Source: CANLBN01 sp034111645
Lineage (GTDB): Bacteria; Pseudomonadota; Gammaproteobacteria; Pseudomonadales; Cellvibrionaceae
DNA length: 64,000 bases
Assembly (NCBI GenBank): GCA_034111645.1
Contig: JAWUWW010000020.1
Span: 1 to 64,000 of the forward strand
Direction: 5' to 3'
The number at the start of each line of letters is the position of its first letter. Position 1 is the first letter of the stretch. The translations under genes were made by a program, and so were the position numbers. The notes under the pieces are model-generated. The model was not told the DNA's origin and did no database searches. It worked only from the letters and a program-made list of their open reading frames with translations. Positions 37,822-46,596 of the stretch are shown in pieces.

Positions 37822-38640
37822 CTACATAAAAGGATTATGTCGGGCTAACTTTATATGACTTATATCGACATCTATCTCTTTAACAGGATGCCGTTCTTCT
37901 TCTTTTAATAAATTACCACCTACTTCAGACAAAGATAAGTCATCAGTATCTATATTTAAGGGTTCGATATGTTCTCTTTCTGATTCTTTGATTAAATTAC
38001 CACCTACATCATCAGCTAAAGATAAATCGTCAGTATCTATATTCAAGGGCTCTACATGCGCTCTCTCCGATTCTTTTAGGAGAATTTCACCTACATCGGC
38101 AAGATCCCACTCTAAGCTATCGAGATCAATACTTGCAGGCAAGGGCGCTAGTCGCTCACTATCATTTATAATATTACCCTCTTGAGGAGAAAGTGATATG
38201 TGTGCAGTATCAACTGGTGTTGGCGTGACTTGCTTTTTGCTGTCTATTAAATCACTTCCGGCTGGTGCTATAGTAAAATCTGTTGCTGCTACAACCTTAG
38301 CTGCAGAGTTTTGAGAACTATCAGATGCTGCAACAGAAGCTACCGATTTAGGATCACGGCTATTCGAAGCAACATTATTAATCGCTGTTTTATTGATAGA
38401 TGGCTTTGCAGCATTATCTATTATTGAGGTAACGATACCCACTTGATTGAGAACAGCCTGATACTTTTTTGCTTGCACCAAAGGTATATTTGCCTTTAGT
38501 GGCACAGGCTTACCCGTAAACATGCGCTCTATACGTGCATCATCAACTTTAAATAATTGCGCTAATTTTTTTTTAACATCGACCAGATTTTTACCTAGTA
38601 CGATATCACCTCGAAATATCACAGAATAATTATCTGACAT
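37822..38640 (-). CDS. Protein with C-terminal acidic tandem repeats
   Basis: Unnamed gammaproteobacterial family. The N-terminal domain (1-75) is conserved (YSVIFRGDIVLGKNL, VDDARIERMFTGKPVPLKAN, KKYQAVLNQVGI). The middle (about 80-165) is low-complexity Ala/Ser. The end holds four 28-residue repeats, from GNIINDSERLAPLP onward, sharing G-[NE]-x-[LI]-x-[KE]-[SE]-ER and ending in ID-[TL]-D-x-L-x-L. Two middle copies are nearly identical also in DNA. No membrane segment. I chose ATG 38640 (GAAGAG six bases upstream) over a TTG at 38646. Role unknown. Confidence 0.75.
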   Translation of the reverse strand: MSDNYSVIFRGDIVLGKNLVDVKKKLAQLFKVDDARIERMFTGKPVPLKANIPLVQAKKYQAVLNQVGIVTSIIDNAAKPSINKTAINNVASNSRDPKSVASVAASDSSQNSAAKVVAATDFTIAPAGSDLIDSKKQVTPTPVDTAHISLSPQEGNIINDSERLAPLPASIDLDSLEWDLADVGEILLKESERAHVEPLNIDTDDLSLADDVGGNLIKESEREHIEPLNIDTDDLSLSEVGGNLLKEEERHPVKEIDVDISHIKLARHNPFM

Positions 38641-38711
38641 AAGCAACTCTTCTATTCATATTTTAATAGGGCAATGAGCATAGAACTTTGTGACCCTAAA
38701 TATCAGCTGAT

Positions 38712-39536
38712 CTAACTCTCAATATTATGATTCATCTCTAGCGAAGGCATAGTAACGTGTGCCGAACCAACGACCTTTGCTGGCACTCCTGCAACGGTCA
38801 CATAAGGCGCCACATCGCTAAGCACTAAACTACCAGAGCCTACTTTCGCACCGACTCCAACCGTAATATCGCCTATTAATTTTGCGCCCGCACTTAACAA
38901 AACACCGCGTCCTATTTTAGGATGACGATTACATTTGGTAGAGCCTGAACCTCCCAGAGTAACGTCATGTAAAATAGACACATCATCTGCAACTACAGAT
39001 GTCTCACCAATCACAATACCCGTTGCATGATCCAACATAATACCCGAACCCATCTTAGCCGCAGGATGAATATCAACATCAAATAATCGAGCGATTCTAT
39101 GCTGCAAGTATAGCGCTAACATTTTTCTATCCTTGCGCCATAGCCAATGTGCAATGCGATAAGACTGCAAAGCGTGAAAACCCTTGTAATAGAGCAATGG
39201 AATAATGTACTCATTGCAAGCGGCATCACGATGATAGTGCGCTAGCAAGTCATTTAACATTTGCTGAATAAGTTCAGGCTCATCATTAAAAGCTTCGTGA
39301 AAAACAGATTGGCATGACATCGCTGATAAGGTGTTGCTCGCTAAGCGGCTTGCTAGGTAATAACTGATCGCATCGCTAAAGTTTTTGTGACTAATAACAT
39401 TGCAATGAAAAAAATTCGACATAACAGGCTGCGCCAGACAAGCCTTATTAGCCTCTTCAAGAATGGACTGCCAAATTTTAGCCTGAATAAGCTCAAAGCT
39501 GCGAATGTCACTCACTGATGGTTGAGCGCTACTCAT
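38712..39536 (-). CDS. cysE: Serine O-acetyltransferase
   Basis: Acetylates serine with acetyl-CoA, the first committed step of cysteine synthesis. An N-terminal helical domain (PVMSNFFHCNVISHKNFSD-type block) is followed by left-handed beta-helix hexapeptide repeats with HPAAKMGSGIMLDHATGIVI and DVTLGGSGSTKCNRHPKIG. Length 274, as in E. coli. ATG at 39536 overlaps the stop of the upstream peptidase gene (ATGA) and has a ribosome site; an ATG five codons earlier is less likely. Usually controlled by cysteine feedback. Confidence 0.95.
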   Translation of the reverse strand: MSSAQPSVSDIRSFELIQAKIWQSILEEANKACLAQPVMSNFFHCNVISHKNFSDAISYYLASRLASNTLSAMSCQSVFHEAFNDEPELIQQMLNDLLAHYHRDAACNEYIIPLLYYKGFHALQSYRIAHWLWRKDRKMLALYLQHRIARLFDVDIHPAAKMGSGIMLDHATGIVIGETSVVADDVSILHDVTLGGSGSTKCNRHPKIGRGVLLSAGAKLIGDITVGVGAKVGSGSLVLSDVAPYVTVAGVPAKVVGSAHVTMPSLEMNHNIES

Positions 39537-40306
39537 ATTTTTTCTCTGCATTCGGACAACTTAACATTTGCTGCCATTGGGTTAATCGAGTCTTTTATAA
39601 ACTGTTCATAGAGTGCATCAATAGAAGACAATATGATTGTTTTATCTATGATATCTGATTCATTTAAATGCTTTTGCAAAAGCTCTAAAGACCATATTGT
39701 TTGGTATTGCTTAGCAACTGGCAAGTAACTTAAGTGCCACGGCTCTGGCTTAATGCCATTATTATCTTCAGTGTATGGAAGCATAAAAGCAGGCGAGTCG
39801 GCTTCGCTTAGAAACTCTTTAAGCCACTGCGACATTGGCGCAAAAGGCCCATTACCTATGTACTCATTGGCTACAAGTTGTGGGCAATAGTTATCGGGCA
39901 CTGACGCTCTATCGTAGACATCAACATCAGTACCCCAGTGATGCCTTGAAGTCCCTGGGAGCGCAGACCAGCGCATAATTCGTTTAATCTTATCTAATGA
40001 CGATAATGACGCTACATCTGAGATACATCCATCATCATCTAAAACCGGGCGCTCACCGCACATTTTGGCATTCCAAATATATTGTTGCCTATCGAAACTT
40101 CTGAATCCGCTCGCCAAGGCTAAATCGAAACCTGCTTTTCGGGCTGCATCGACTAACTGTTGCCATGGCTCGAGCACGTCTTTATGCAAGCCTATATTAT
40201 CGACATAAGTGATGTGATCATCGGTAAGGCCAAAGCTAGCTTGTTGCTGTTTATTAACGCATTTTTTATTAGTAAGCATAACTTCATGTGTGACATTTGC
40301 TGTCAT
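39533..40306 (-). CDS. M15 family D-Ala carboxypeptidase (VanY/LdcB-like)
   Basis: Zinc peptidase of the M15B family, acting on peptidoglycan peptides. Zinc ligands are visible in SRHHWGTDVDVYD (H and D) and PEPWHLSY (H); ASGFRSFDRQQYIW is the conserved substrate block. No signal peptide is seen, so it may be cytosolic and act on recycled wall peptides (inference). Length 257; the tail (about 200-257) is unlike the family. Four-base overlap with cysE suggests coupling, although the two functions have no obvious link. Confidence 0.87.
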   Translation of the reverse strand: MTANVTHEVMLTNKKCVNKQQQASFGLTDDHITYVDNIGLHKDVLEPWQQLVDAARKAGFDLALASGFRSFDRQQYIWNAKMCGERPVLDDDGCISDVASLSSLDKIKRIMRWSALPGTSRHHWGTDVDVYDRASVPDNYCPQLVANEYIGNGPFAPMSQWLKEFLSEADSPAFMLPYTEDNNGIKPEPWHLSYLPVAKQYQTIWSLELLQKHLNESDIIDKTIILSSIDALYEQFIKDSINPMAANVKLSECREKI

Positions 40307-40473
40307 TCATACGCACCCAAATTTAGCAGAATTAAGCGACAGACGAAGTTGTAACAAAACTAACACTTCCTCCGTACACATCAAAAATGTATAGTTAGCC
40401 TATATATACTTTAGTATCAGTTTACAGAAAACCGAAGTATAAAAAAATAACAATAATAATTTGAGGTCATTAG

Positions 40474-40752
40474 ATGAATAAAGACCACAGCAATTTGATA
40501 ACATTAAAAAATCTCGGATCAGCTACAGTAAATATCTTACATGCCGTGGGGATTAATAGCTATGATGACCTTAAAAAGGCTGGGCCTGTAGACGTTTATT
40601 TGCGCATACAAAAACGCAATATAAATGTCTCTAAAGTGATGCTCTATGCCTTGCAAGGCGCTCTATTAGACGTCCATTGGAACGAGCTAAAACCAGAGCT
40701 TAAACAACAACTTCTTAATGATGTTAGCGAAGCCACTTCTCACAGCCACTAA
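40474..40752 (+). CDS. TfoX C-terminal-domain protein
   Basis: Small 92-residue protein consisting only of the TfoX/Sxy C-terminal domain, a helix-hairpin-helix-like fold: LKNLGSATVNILHAVGINSY, DDLKKAG and YALQGALLDVHWNEL. Full TfoX proteins stimulate natural competence genes; stand-alone C-terminal domains are common and their role is unclear. A clear GAGGT ribosome site lies six bases before the ATG. Confidence 0.85.
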   Translation: MNKDHSNLITLKNLGSATVNILHAVGINSYDDLKKAGPVDVYLRIQKRNINVSKVMLYALQGALLDVHWNELKPELKQQLLNDVSEATSHSH

Positions 40753-40879
40753 ACCGCCGAACAAACACACTTCATTCGTCATATTTGTACAACCGTCTTG
40801 CTATAAATCTTACCAAAGAAATATATTATTATATTTACCTTGATTCTCATAAGCGCTATTGAATTTTGCCATCTTGCAC

Positions 40880-40903
40880 AAATGATATGTTTCATTATCA
40901 TTT
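40880..40903. promoter_or_regulatory. Palindrome upstream of htpX
   Basis: AAATGATA-TGTTTCAT-TATCATTT has perfect eight-base arms around an eight-base spacer, ending 41 bases before htpX. The composition resembles Fur-type sites, but the spacing differs from the 19-base Fur consensus. It may be an operator. I see no clear heat-shock promoter. Confidence 0.35.
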
Positions 40904-40944
40904 ACTAATTACTAATTCATCTTCACTTTTATTATGAGGTCATT

Positions 40945-41838
40945 ATGTTGCGCATTGGTTTGTTTTTATTGACTAATTTGGCCGTTATTGCAGTCGCTAG
41001 TATCACCCTGCAACTACTAGGGGTTCAGCACTATTTACAGGGCTCCCAACTCAATTTAACTAGCTTATTAATCTTCTGCGCGGTTTTTGGTTTTGCAGGC
41101 TCAATAATCTCTCTATTTATTTCTAAATGGATGGCGAAACGCTCAACAGGCGTAAAAATAATTACTACAGCCAAAACACCAGATGAACGCTGGTTGGTCG
41201 AAACCACTCGAGAGCTTGCCGAAAAAGCAGGCATTGGAATGCCAGAGGTTGGCATCTTTCCAGCGCCAGAATCAAATGCTTTTGCAACTGGCTGGAACAG
41301 AAACAATGCACTCGTTGCCGTTAGCGAGGGCTTACTTCAGAGATTTAAACGAGATGAAGTAAAAGCTGTACTAGCCCACGAGATAGGGCATGTGGCCAAT
41401 GGTGACATGATTACTTTGAGTTTGATCCAAGGAGTTGTAAATACTTTTGTGATGTTTTTTGCACGTATCATTGGCTATACGGTAGACAAAGTTATATTTA
41501 AAAATGAACGCGGCCATGGCATTGGTTTTTATATTGCTACTTTTGTTGCAGAAATGATTTTGGGAGTTTTGGCGAGTATTATCGTTATGAAGTTTTCGCG
41601 TTACCGTGAATTTAGGGCAGATGTTGCTGGCGCTACATTTGCTGATCGCAGCTCTATGATTAATGCACTTATGCGCCTAAACTCTGAACAAAAAGCAAAA
41701 ATGCCAAGCTCAATGCCCGATACGATGGCCGCTTTTGGTATCAGCAGCGGCTTCAGCAAGCAGAGTCTAGGCAAACTATTTTCTAGCCATCCACCACTAG
41801 AAGATCGCATCCGCGCGTTAAAACAAAATATCACCTAA
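40945..41838 (+). CDS. htpX: Membrane zinc protease HtpX
   Basis: Inner-membrane M48 metalloprotease that degrades misfolded membrane proteins, typically with FtsH. Zinc site H145-EIGH-149 in LAHEIGHVANGDM, further ligand in SRYREFRADVAG. Four membrane segments: about 5-25, 40-60, 155-175 and 190-212. Length 297 is normal. GAGGT lies four bases before the ATG. It is followed by the Rieske gene after six bases. Confidence 0.97.
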   Translation: MLRIGLFLLTNLAVIAVASITLQLLGVQHYLQGSQLNLTSLLIFCAVFGFAGSIISLFISKWMAKRSTGVKIITTAKTPDERWLVETTRELAEKAGIGMPEVGIFPAPESNAFATGWNRNNALVAVSEGLLQRFKRDEVKAVLAHEIGHVANGDMITLSLIQGVVNTFVMFFARIIGYTVDKVIFKNERGHGIGFYIATFVAEMILGVLASIIVMKFSRYREFRADVAGATFADRSSMINALMRLNSEQKAKMPSSMPDTMAAFGISSGFSKQSLGKLFSSHPPLEDRIRALKQNIT

Positions 41839-41844
41839 TCGATA

Positions 41845-42180
41845 ATGATAAAAAATGTTAACACCGATCTTTGCCATATTAACGACATTCCAGAACAAGG
41901 ATGTAAGGAATTCAAACGTGGGGCAGATAGCTTCTTTGCAGTAAAAAGTGCAGGAGCAATAAGCGTTTATCACAATATTTGCCCACATTTAGGATTACCC
42001 TTACATTGGCAGCGAGATCAGTTTCTCAATCACGATAAGTCATTAATTTTATGCTCGACTCATGGAGCGTTGTTCGAAATAGAATCTGGCTTATGTATTG
42101 CTGGCCCCTGTCAAAACCAATCTTTAAAAATGGCCGACTTTTATATTAAAAATGAGCATATTTATATTAACGAAAAATAA
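41845..42180 (+). CDS. Small Rieske [2Fe-2S] protein
   Basis: Stand-alone Rieske ferredoxin-like domain of 111 residues. The ligands are C46 and H48 (NICPHLGLPL) and C70 and H73 (LCSTHGALFEIESGLC). The family includes small ferredoxins such as NirD-like and YeaX-like carriers. No enzyme partner is next to it, so the electron partner is unknown. It is six bases after htpX and probably co-transcribed. Confidence 0.87.
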   Translation: MIKNVNTDLCHINDIPEQGCKEFKRGADSFFAVKSAGAISVYHNICPHLGLPLHWQRDQFLNHDKSLILCSTHGALFEIESGLCIAGPCQNQSLKMADFYIKNEHIYINEK

Positions 42181-42243
42181 TCACATTAACGGTATAGAAA
42201 ATTTTTGAAATCAATCGAAGCGTCATTTGCTAAACTTTAATGG

Positions 42244-42271
42244 TGTTCCGAAGGAGCATTTGAATTTTTTT
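42244..42271 (+). terminator. Possible terminator after the Rieske gene
   Basis: TGTTCC-GAA-GGAGCA forms a six-base stem with one G-U pair, then TTTGAATTTTTTT. It is 63 bases after the Rieske stop. A second short hairpin (GGGG-CAG-CCCC, 42366-42376) sits between the convergent Rieske and ATP-grasp genes. Confidence 0.5.
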
Positions 42272-42475
42272 GAAAGAGCCTAAGTGGCATTTAGACAACA
42301 CATAACCAAAACAACAATTAATCTACTTATGACAAAAGGTTAAACAAGAAATTGGCTAGTTGTTCGGGGCAGCCCCTAGTTATTTATACTTTAGACAGAC
42401 ATAGAATTATTAAAAACATATATTTGTGACTATATGTTAGGTGGATGAGTCTATGCTATTAAGATAAAAGATTAA

Positions 42476-43459
42476 TTAAGCAATGTATTTAGCAGCAGGA
42501 TAGCTGAGAACATCATTAGCCTCAGCATCTAATAACTTGTTAGCAAAGTAATTGGCAACCTGTTCAGAAACACCATAGTTTTGCTTATCGAATGTCTTAG
42601 TACCTGGGCCATCATTCACCTCTAGCACCACAATCTGTCGTTGACCAGAATTGTCCTTATATGTCATCAAATCAACACCTGCCACCTCGAGTTCTAACGC
42701 ATGTGTAGCATTTAGCGCTAGGCTTTCCATTTCTGAGTTCATGGAAATAAACTTAGCAATACCGCCCGCCGCAATGTTGGATACATTCATAGGAGAAGTC
42801 GCACTTACATGAATAGCATCAGAAATTACACTGTCACCCAACACAAAAACACGGTAATGGCTAATAGGTCGAGATGGGTCGCCAATAAACTCTTGAATTA
42901 AAATGCCTTTACCATCCGCATTCTGAGCATTGAGTTCCTTAACAATAACCCCAACTTGACCTAGAGAATAAGCAAACTTTACACCAGTGCCTTGAGTACC
43001 ATAATCTGCTTTAACCACATAGGGGGGTTCACCTAGTCGCTCCGTCAGATAATCCAATGACTTCATCATAGCACCCCCATGAAGAGCAACACTGCGTGGA
43101 ACAGGAACTCCGGCAGCCCGCAATTTTTCTGTCAACGCAATTTTACTATCGGCAATTTCTGTGCTGTAGGTTGAGTTGAGAACAGTAACACCTTGATCCT
43201 CGAATAGACGTAAGTACTCACGCCCTAAATTAGCCGAGCCCCAACACCATAGCAACGCGCCTTGGTAGTCTGAAGGTCTATAAGTACGTCCGCTGTAATT
43301 CAACACCTGCAACCCCTGCTCATAACTGATAACACACTGGTCAGCCCCATCTTTAAAATAGGGAACAGCATCAATTTCATGGCCGGTTTTCTTTAAAGCA
43401 TAAAGCACATTAAGCGCTGTTTCATTGGATAAGTTTTCAGCCAGAAAGAGAATCTTCAT
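42476..43459 (-). CDS. RimK-like ATP-grasp ligase
   Basis: ATP-dependent carboxylate-amine ligase family, 327 residues. Visible elements are the pre-grasp N-terminal domain (1-105), the helix block DSKIALTEKLRAAGVPVPRS, the ATP-binding lysine K150 (PYVVKADYGTQGTGVKF), QEFIGDPSRPISHYRVFV, and the Mg-binding E280 and N282 (VVLEVNDGPGTK). Homologues add amino acids to proteins, peptides or small molecules; the substrate here is unknown. It opens an accessory patch and has no strong ribosome site. It may belong with the nearby MFS exporter (inference). Confidence 0.82.
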   Translation of the reverse strand: MKILFLAENLSNETALNVLYALKKTGHEIDAVPYFKDGADQCVISYEQGLQVLNYSGRTYRPSDYQGALLWCWGSANLGREYLRLFEDQGVTVLNSTYSTEIADSKIALTEKLRAAGVPVPRSVALHGGAMMKSLDYLTERLGEPPYVVKADYGTQGTGVKFAYSLGQVGVIVKELNAQNADGKGILIQEFIGDPSRPISHYRVFVLGDSVISDAIHVSATSPMNVSNIAAGGIAKFISMNSEMESLALNATHALELEVAGVDLMTYKDNSGQRQIVVLEVNDGPGTKTFDKQNYGVSEQVANYFANKLLDAEANDVLSYPAAKYIA

Positions 43460-43679
43460 AAGAATACCATCAAAAAGAATTAATTATTAAAGTTAAATAA
43501 TAGACCCAGGAACAAAGCATTTGTTCAAAATAAATACTATTTTTAAGGAAATATAGTAATCACAAAAAGCCCTACCTTTGGTGCAACGCTGTTCACTCAA
43601 GATAAACACAGCATAAAAATGTAACATACAGACTTCCTTCTAGTGCTGGATTTTTTATGCCCCTGCACCAAAAACTAGT

Positions 43680-44141
43680 CTATATTGATACAATCCACCG
43701 CTTTTTTGATGACTCTACCAATCGCAGAACAATTGCGCTATCAAGTATTTCACCTAAAGGCACTTGTGCGTTAATCATTTTATCTGCAAAATTTTCATTC
43801 ACACCTAAAATCAAACCGCGAAGACGGTTAAAATCTCCTATGACATCCCCATGTTTTCTTCCGGTGTATCTGTGTCTGAAAGGCTTAGTGATACTTGGCC
43901 GCTCAGTTCTATACAGAAGGGCTGGTTATGACCCTACGAACACCGATACTCCTCAGGTGAATTAAAATTTGGAAAAAGTACTTTAAATGGACTACTGTGT
44001 GCATACTCTTCACCCTTGGGGCAACAAGGCTGGATAGTGCTACTCAAGAAGCTGATCGAGTAGCGTCTTCTGGGGATGCTGAAACTCATCATCTAAATCT
44101 AGGGCCGCTTCATATACATCGAACAAGCTATGCGTTCCTAA
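43680..44141 (-). pseudogene. Decayed unrecognised gene
   Basis: Minus-strand coding-like text in broken frames. Reading leftward: LGTHSLFDVYEAALDLDDEF and HPQKTLLDQLLE (stop at 44040), then in another frame KGEEYAHSSPFKVLFPNF and EEYRCS (stop at 43934), the same frame continuing QPFCIELSGQVSLSLSD, then a third segment with GDFNRLRGLILGVNENFAD and INAQVPLGEILDSAIVLRLV, ending at 43680. These look like one protein with shifts and a nonsense codon. No family recognised. The plus-strand frame at 43657-43965 is its shadow. The rest of the 867-base gap is empty. Confidence 0.5.
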
Positions 44142-44326
44142 TTAGACATAAATCTAAATAACCTTTGATGCTATAGTGTTTAATGTTTAAATAGTTCAAT
44201 TTTAATTAAAATCAGTGCCCAAATTGGAACTTCACAATTTCAGCGAACTCTTAGAATTGTTGTAATGGTCAATACGTTGATTTTTTAAAAAAAATCTCTC
44301 TCCTATCGTTAAGGAAGTTTCATTTT

Positions 44327-45970
44327 ATGGAAAAGAATAGCCCAATCGCTCCTTTTAAATCTAAGAGCTTTACTGTGATATGGAGTGCGTCCGTCATATC
44401 GACCATAGGACTTCGAATACACGAAATCGGTGCGGGTTGGTTAATGACAACCATGACCGATGACCCTTTTATTGTCTCGTTAGTACAAGCTGCAACAACA
44501 CTACCTTTTTTTCTTTTTGCCCTGCTAGCGGGAGCCATAGCCGATAACGTCAGTAAAAGTCGAATGTTACTCCTAGTGAATTGTATTATGGCCTTCATTG
44601 CCGCTATATTAGCCGTGCTGGTTTACTTGAACTTAATGACCCCCTACCTCTTGATCTTATTTATCTTTTTAATTGGCTCCTGTTCTGCCTTTACCGCGCC
44701 ACCAAAGCAGGCCATTAACCCGTTGTTGGTGCCTAAAGAGGATCTTCAGTCAGCTATTGCGCTGAATAGCATTGGCTTTAATCTGAGCCGCTCAATTGGA
44801 CCAGCTATCGCTGGCATATTAATCGTCACTTTAGGCCCGGAGAGCCCCTTCATCATTAATGCCCTGAGCTTTATTGCCATTATTTGGGCTTTTATTTGGT
44901 GGTGTCCGATAAAAGCCAATGAACCTCTTCCAAATGAGCCAATACCCGGTGCGATTAAAGCGGGCTTACGTTATGCACGCTATAGCCCGCCCCTAAGAGC
45001 AACACTGTGGCGTGCGTTTGCTTTTTTCATTCCCGTGAGTGCTTATTGGGCATTATTACCGATTTTTGTGAAAACAGAGATGAATGGTGGGGCTGACTTA
45101 TTTGGCCTACTCGTAGGAGCTATTGGCCTAGGCGCAGTGATTGGCGCATTTCTTTCGCCTAAAATTAAAAAGTACTTCAGTTCAGACCAAGTGACATGGA
45201 TTGCCGCAACACTGATTGCGGGCATCTTTCTTTTATCTGCATTTCCTGTCAACAATACGCTACTAACCTACCTTTTTCCCGGTTGGCCAATTGATGAAAT
45301 ACTGGCTGTTATCGGTTCTATCGTATTTGGCATGAGCTGGATTTGGACACTGTCGACGTTTAGCGTATCCGCACAAAGTGCTTTGCCCGACTGGGTGAGA
45401 GCGCGTGGTTTAGCGATATACCTGATGGTCTTTTTTGGCTCGATGAGTGTTGGCAGTATTATTTGGGGTGCTGTTGCCAGCCAAATGGGCATTAAAACAG
45501 CGCTTATCATCGCATCAATCACTTTGGCATTAGGTATTATATTGTCCCGAAAACAAAAGCTAAATCTAGGGGAAGCCATCGATTTTGCTCCCTCAGCGCA
45601 CTGGGCCCAGCCTAACCTCTTAGCCGAATCAGAGGAGAGCAAAGCATTATTAAATGAACGCTCACCCGTGATGATTGTGATCGAATACAAGATTGAGCCG
45701 AATGACGTCGAAAAGTTCTTATCGCTGATGTGCAAATTAAGTGAGGCCCGTCGACAATACGGAGCATACGGCTGGGAAGTGTTACAGCAATCCGACAAAG
45801 CCGACACCTTTATAGAATGTTTTTTTGATGTTTCTTGGATTCACCATCTCAGGCATAGAAAGCGCCTAGCAGGAAAAGATTATCAGATTGAGCAGCAAGT
45901 CCGGGACCTGCACAAGGGCGATACGCCACCGACAATTAAACACTTCCTCGGGCCGCGAAGACTTGCTTAA
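44327..45970 (+). CDS. MFS exporter (MFS_3/EntS type) with C-terminal ABM-like domain
   Basis: Inner-membrane drug/proton exporter related to EntS. Residues 10-405 form about twelve helices, with DNVSKSRMLLLVN (loop 2-3) and the FTAPPKQAINPLLVPKE block typical of the group. A hydrophilic C-terminal domain (about 445-545: MIVIEYKIEPNDVEKFLSL, ARRQYGAYGWEVLQ) resembles a dimeric antibiotic-biosynthesis-monooxygenase-like fold, a known feature of MFS_3 proteins. Length 547. No clear ribosome site. The neighbours are a ligase, a dead gene and an IS remnant, suggesting acquired DNA. Confidence 0.87.
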   Translation: MEKNSPIAPFKSKSFTVIWSASVISTIGLRIHEIGAGWLMTTMTDDPFIVSLVQAATTLPFFLFALLAGAIADNVSKSRMLLLVNCIMAFIAAILAVLVYLNLMTPYLLILFIFLIGSCSAFTAPPKQAINPLLVPKEDLQSAIALNSIGFNLSRSIGPAIAGILIVTLGPESPFIINALSFIAIIWAFIWWCPIKANEPLPNEPIPGAIKAGLRYARYSPPLRATLWRAFAFFIPVSAYWALLPIFVKTEMNGGADLFGLLVGAIGLGAVIGAFLSPKIKKYFSSDQVTWIAATLIAGIFLLSAFPVNNTLLTYLFPGWPIDEILAVIGSIVFGMSWIWTLSTFSVSAQSALPDWVRARGLAIYLMVFFGSMSVGSIIWGAVASQMGIKTALIIASITLALGIILSRKQKLNLGEAIDFAPSAHWAQPNLLAESEESKALLNERSPVMIVIEYKIEPNDVEKFLSLMCKLSEARRQYGAYGWEVLQQSDKADTFIECFFDVSWIHHLRHRKRLAGKDYQIEQQVRDLHKGDTPPTIKHFLGPRRLA

Positions 45971-46236
45971 ACGACGGATTTTTAAGTAAATTTAGCCCTA
46001 TTATTTGTTCCGTTTTCACAATTTGTTGGGCTTTCAAAGCAACCTTAGTTTGACCGTCGCGTTTATCTGCATGGATAGCGCACGGGTTCAAATTACAAGA
46101 TTAATTTTACCACCACGGCAAGCCCATCGCCGAGCTAAGAATGTCCTATATACACCGAACCATCCACCAGACATTTTTCGGCTGAGCTGAACAAAATAGA
46201 ATCGATTTTGGTCTTTTTTATCTTAAGTGTTAGACG

Positions 46237-46520
46237 CAGGCAGAGAGGGGCTATAAAGAAGTGATTAGAAAGCTTCAAGTTTTTTTCGCAATGAAGTCGA
46301 TAAATCAGCCATCATCATCGACCTCAGCCTTTTGTCAGGCTTACAAGAACGCCCCCGCTTGTTTGTTTTACTTTACGATTCTATTGCTGAATATACCGTT
46401 CCTGAATGCTCAGGCAGAAGTGAACTAAGAGCGGTTAAGCTAAGGGCTAAACCACTTCAACTATTGACAGCCCCAAGGCATGAAATGAAGGTGACAAAAC
46501 ATAGGAGAAGGAAGAATTAA
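46237..46520 (+). mobile_element. IS4-family transposase remnant with internal deletion
   Basis: Two pieces in different frames. The N-terminal piece reads VIRKLQVFFAM and SSSTSAFCQAYKNA; the STSA-[FY]-CQA block is typical of IS4 transposases. It is joined almost directly to the C-terminal piece (46332 onward) with LLYDSIAEYTV, GRSELRAVKLRAKP and LLTAPRHEM, matching the usual end of these proteins (GRxEPRAxKRRPKP). The DDE core is missing, so it is dead. The right end probably lies near 46530-46580. The 265 bases between the MFS gene and 46237 hold nothing recognisable. Confidence 0.68.
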
Positions 46521-46553
46521 AAACAAGTTTAACTTAGCGCCATTCAGGTTAGC

Positions 46554-46579
46554 CCCCTATGTTATTTAAAACATAGGGG
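46554..46579. terminator. Strong hairpin between IS remnant and OmpA gene
   Basis: CCCCTATGTT and AACATAGGGG are perfect ten-base arms around a six-base loop, followed on the plus strand by TATCATTTTGTATTT. It ends 17 bases from the OmpA stop. It may terminate either the transposase or the OmpA transcript. Confidence 0.6.
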
Positions 46580-46596
46580 TATCATTTTGTATTTAA

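Noticed and set aside
37822..38130. CRISPR-like array from regular repeats
   Set aside because: The repeats are in frame, code for similar peptides and have no unique spacers.
40860..40944. Heat-shock (sigma-32) promoter for htpX
   Set aside because: A CTTGAT-like box is present further upstream, but no matching -10 at the right distance.
43657..43965. 102-codon plus-strand frame
   Set aside because: Its translation looks unlike a protein, while the opposite strand carries coding-like text; it is a shadow of the decayed gene.
45268..45807. 179-codon minus-strand frame opposite the MFS exporter
   Set aside because: It is a reverse-strand shadow of the exporter's 3' half, with no domain signal.
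46005..46190. 61-codon frame after the MFS gene
   Set aside because: No ribosome site and no family; most likely non-coding residue of the accessory patch.
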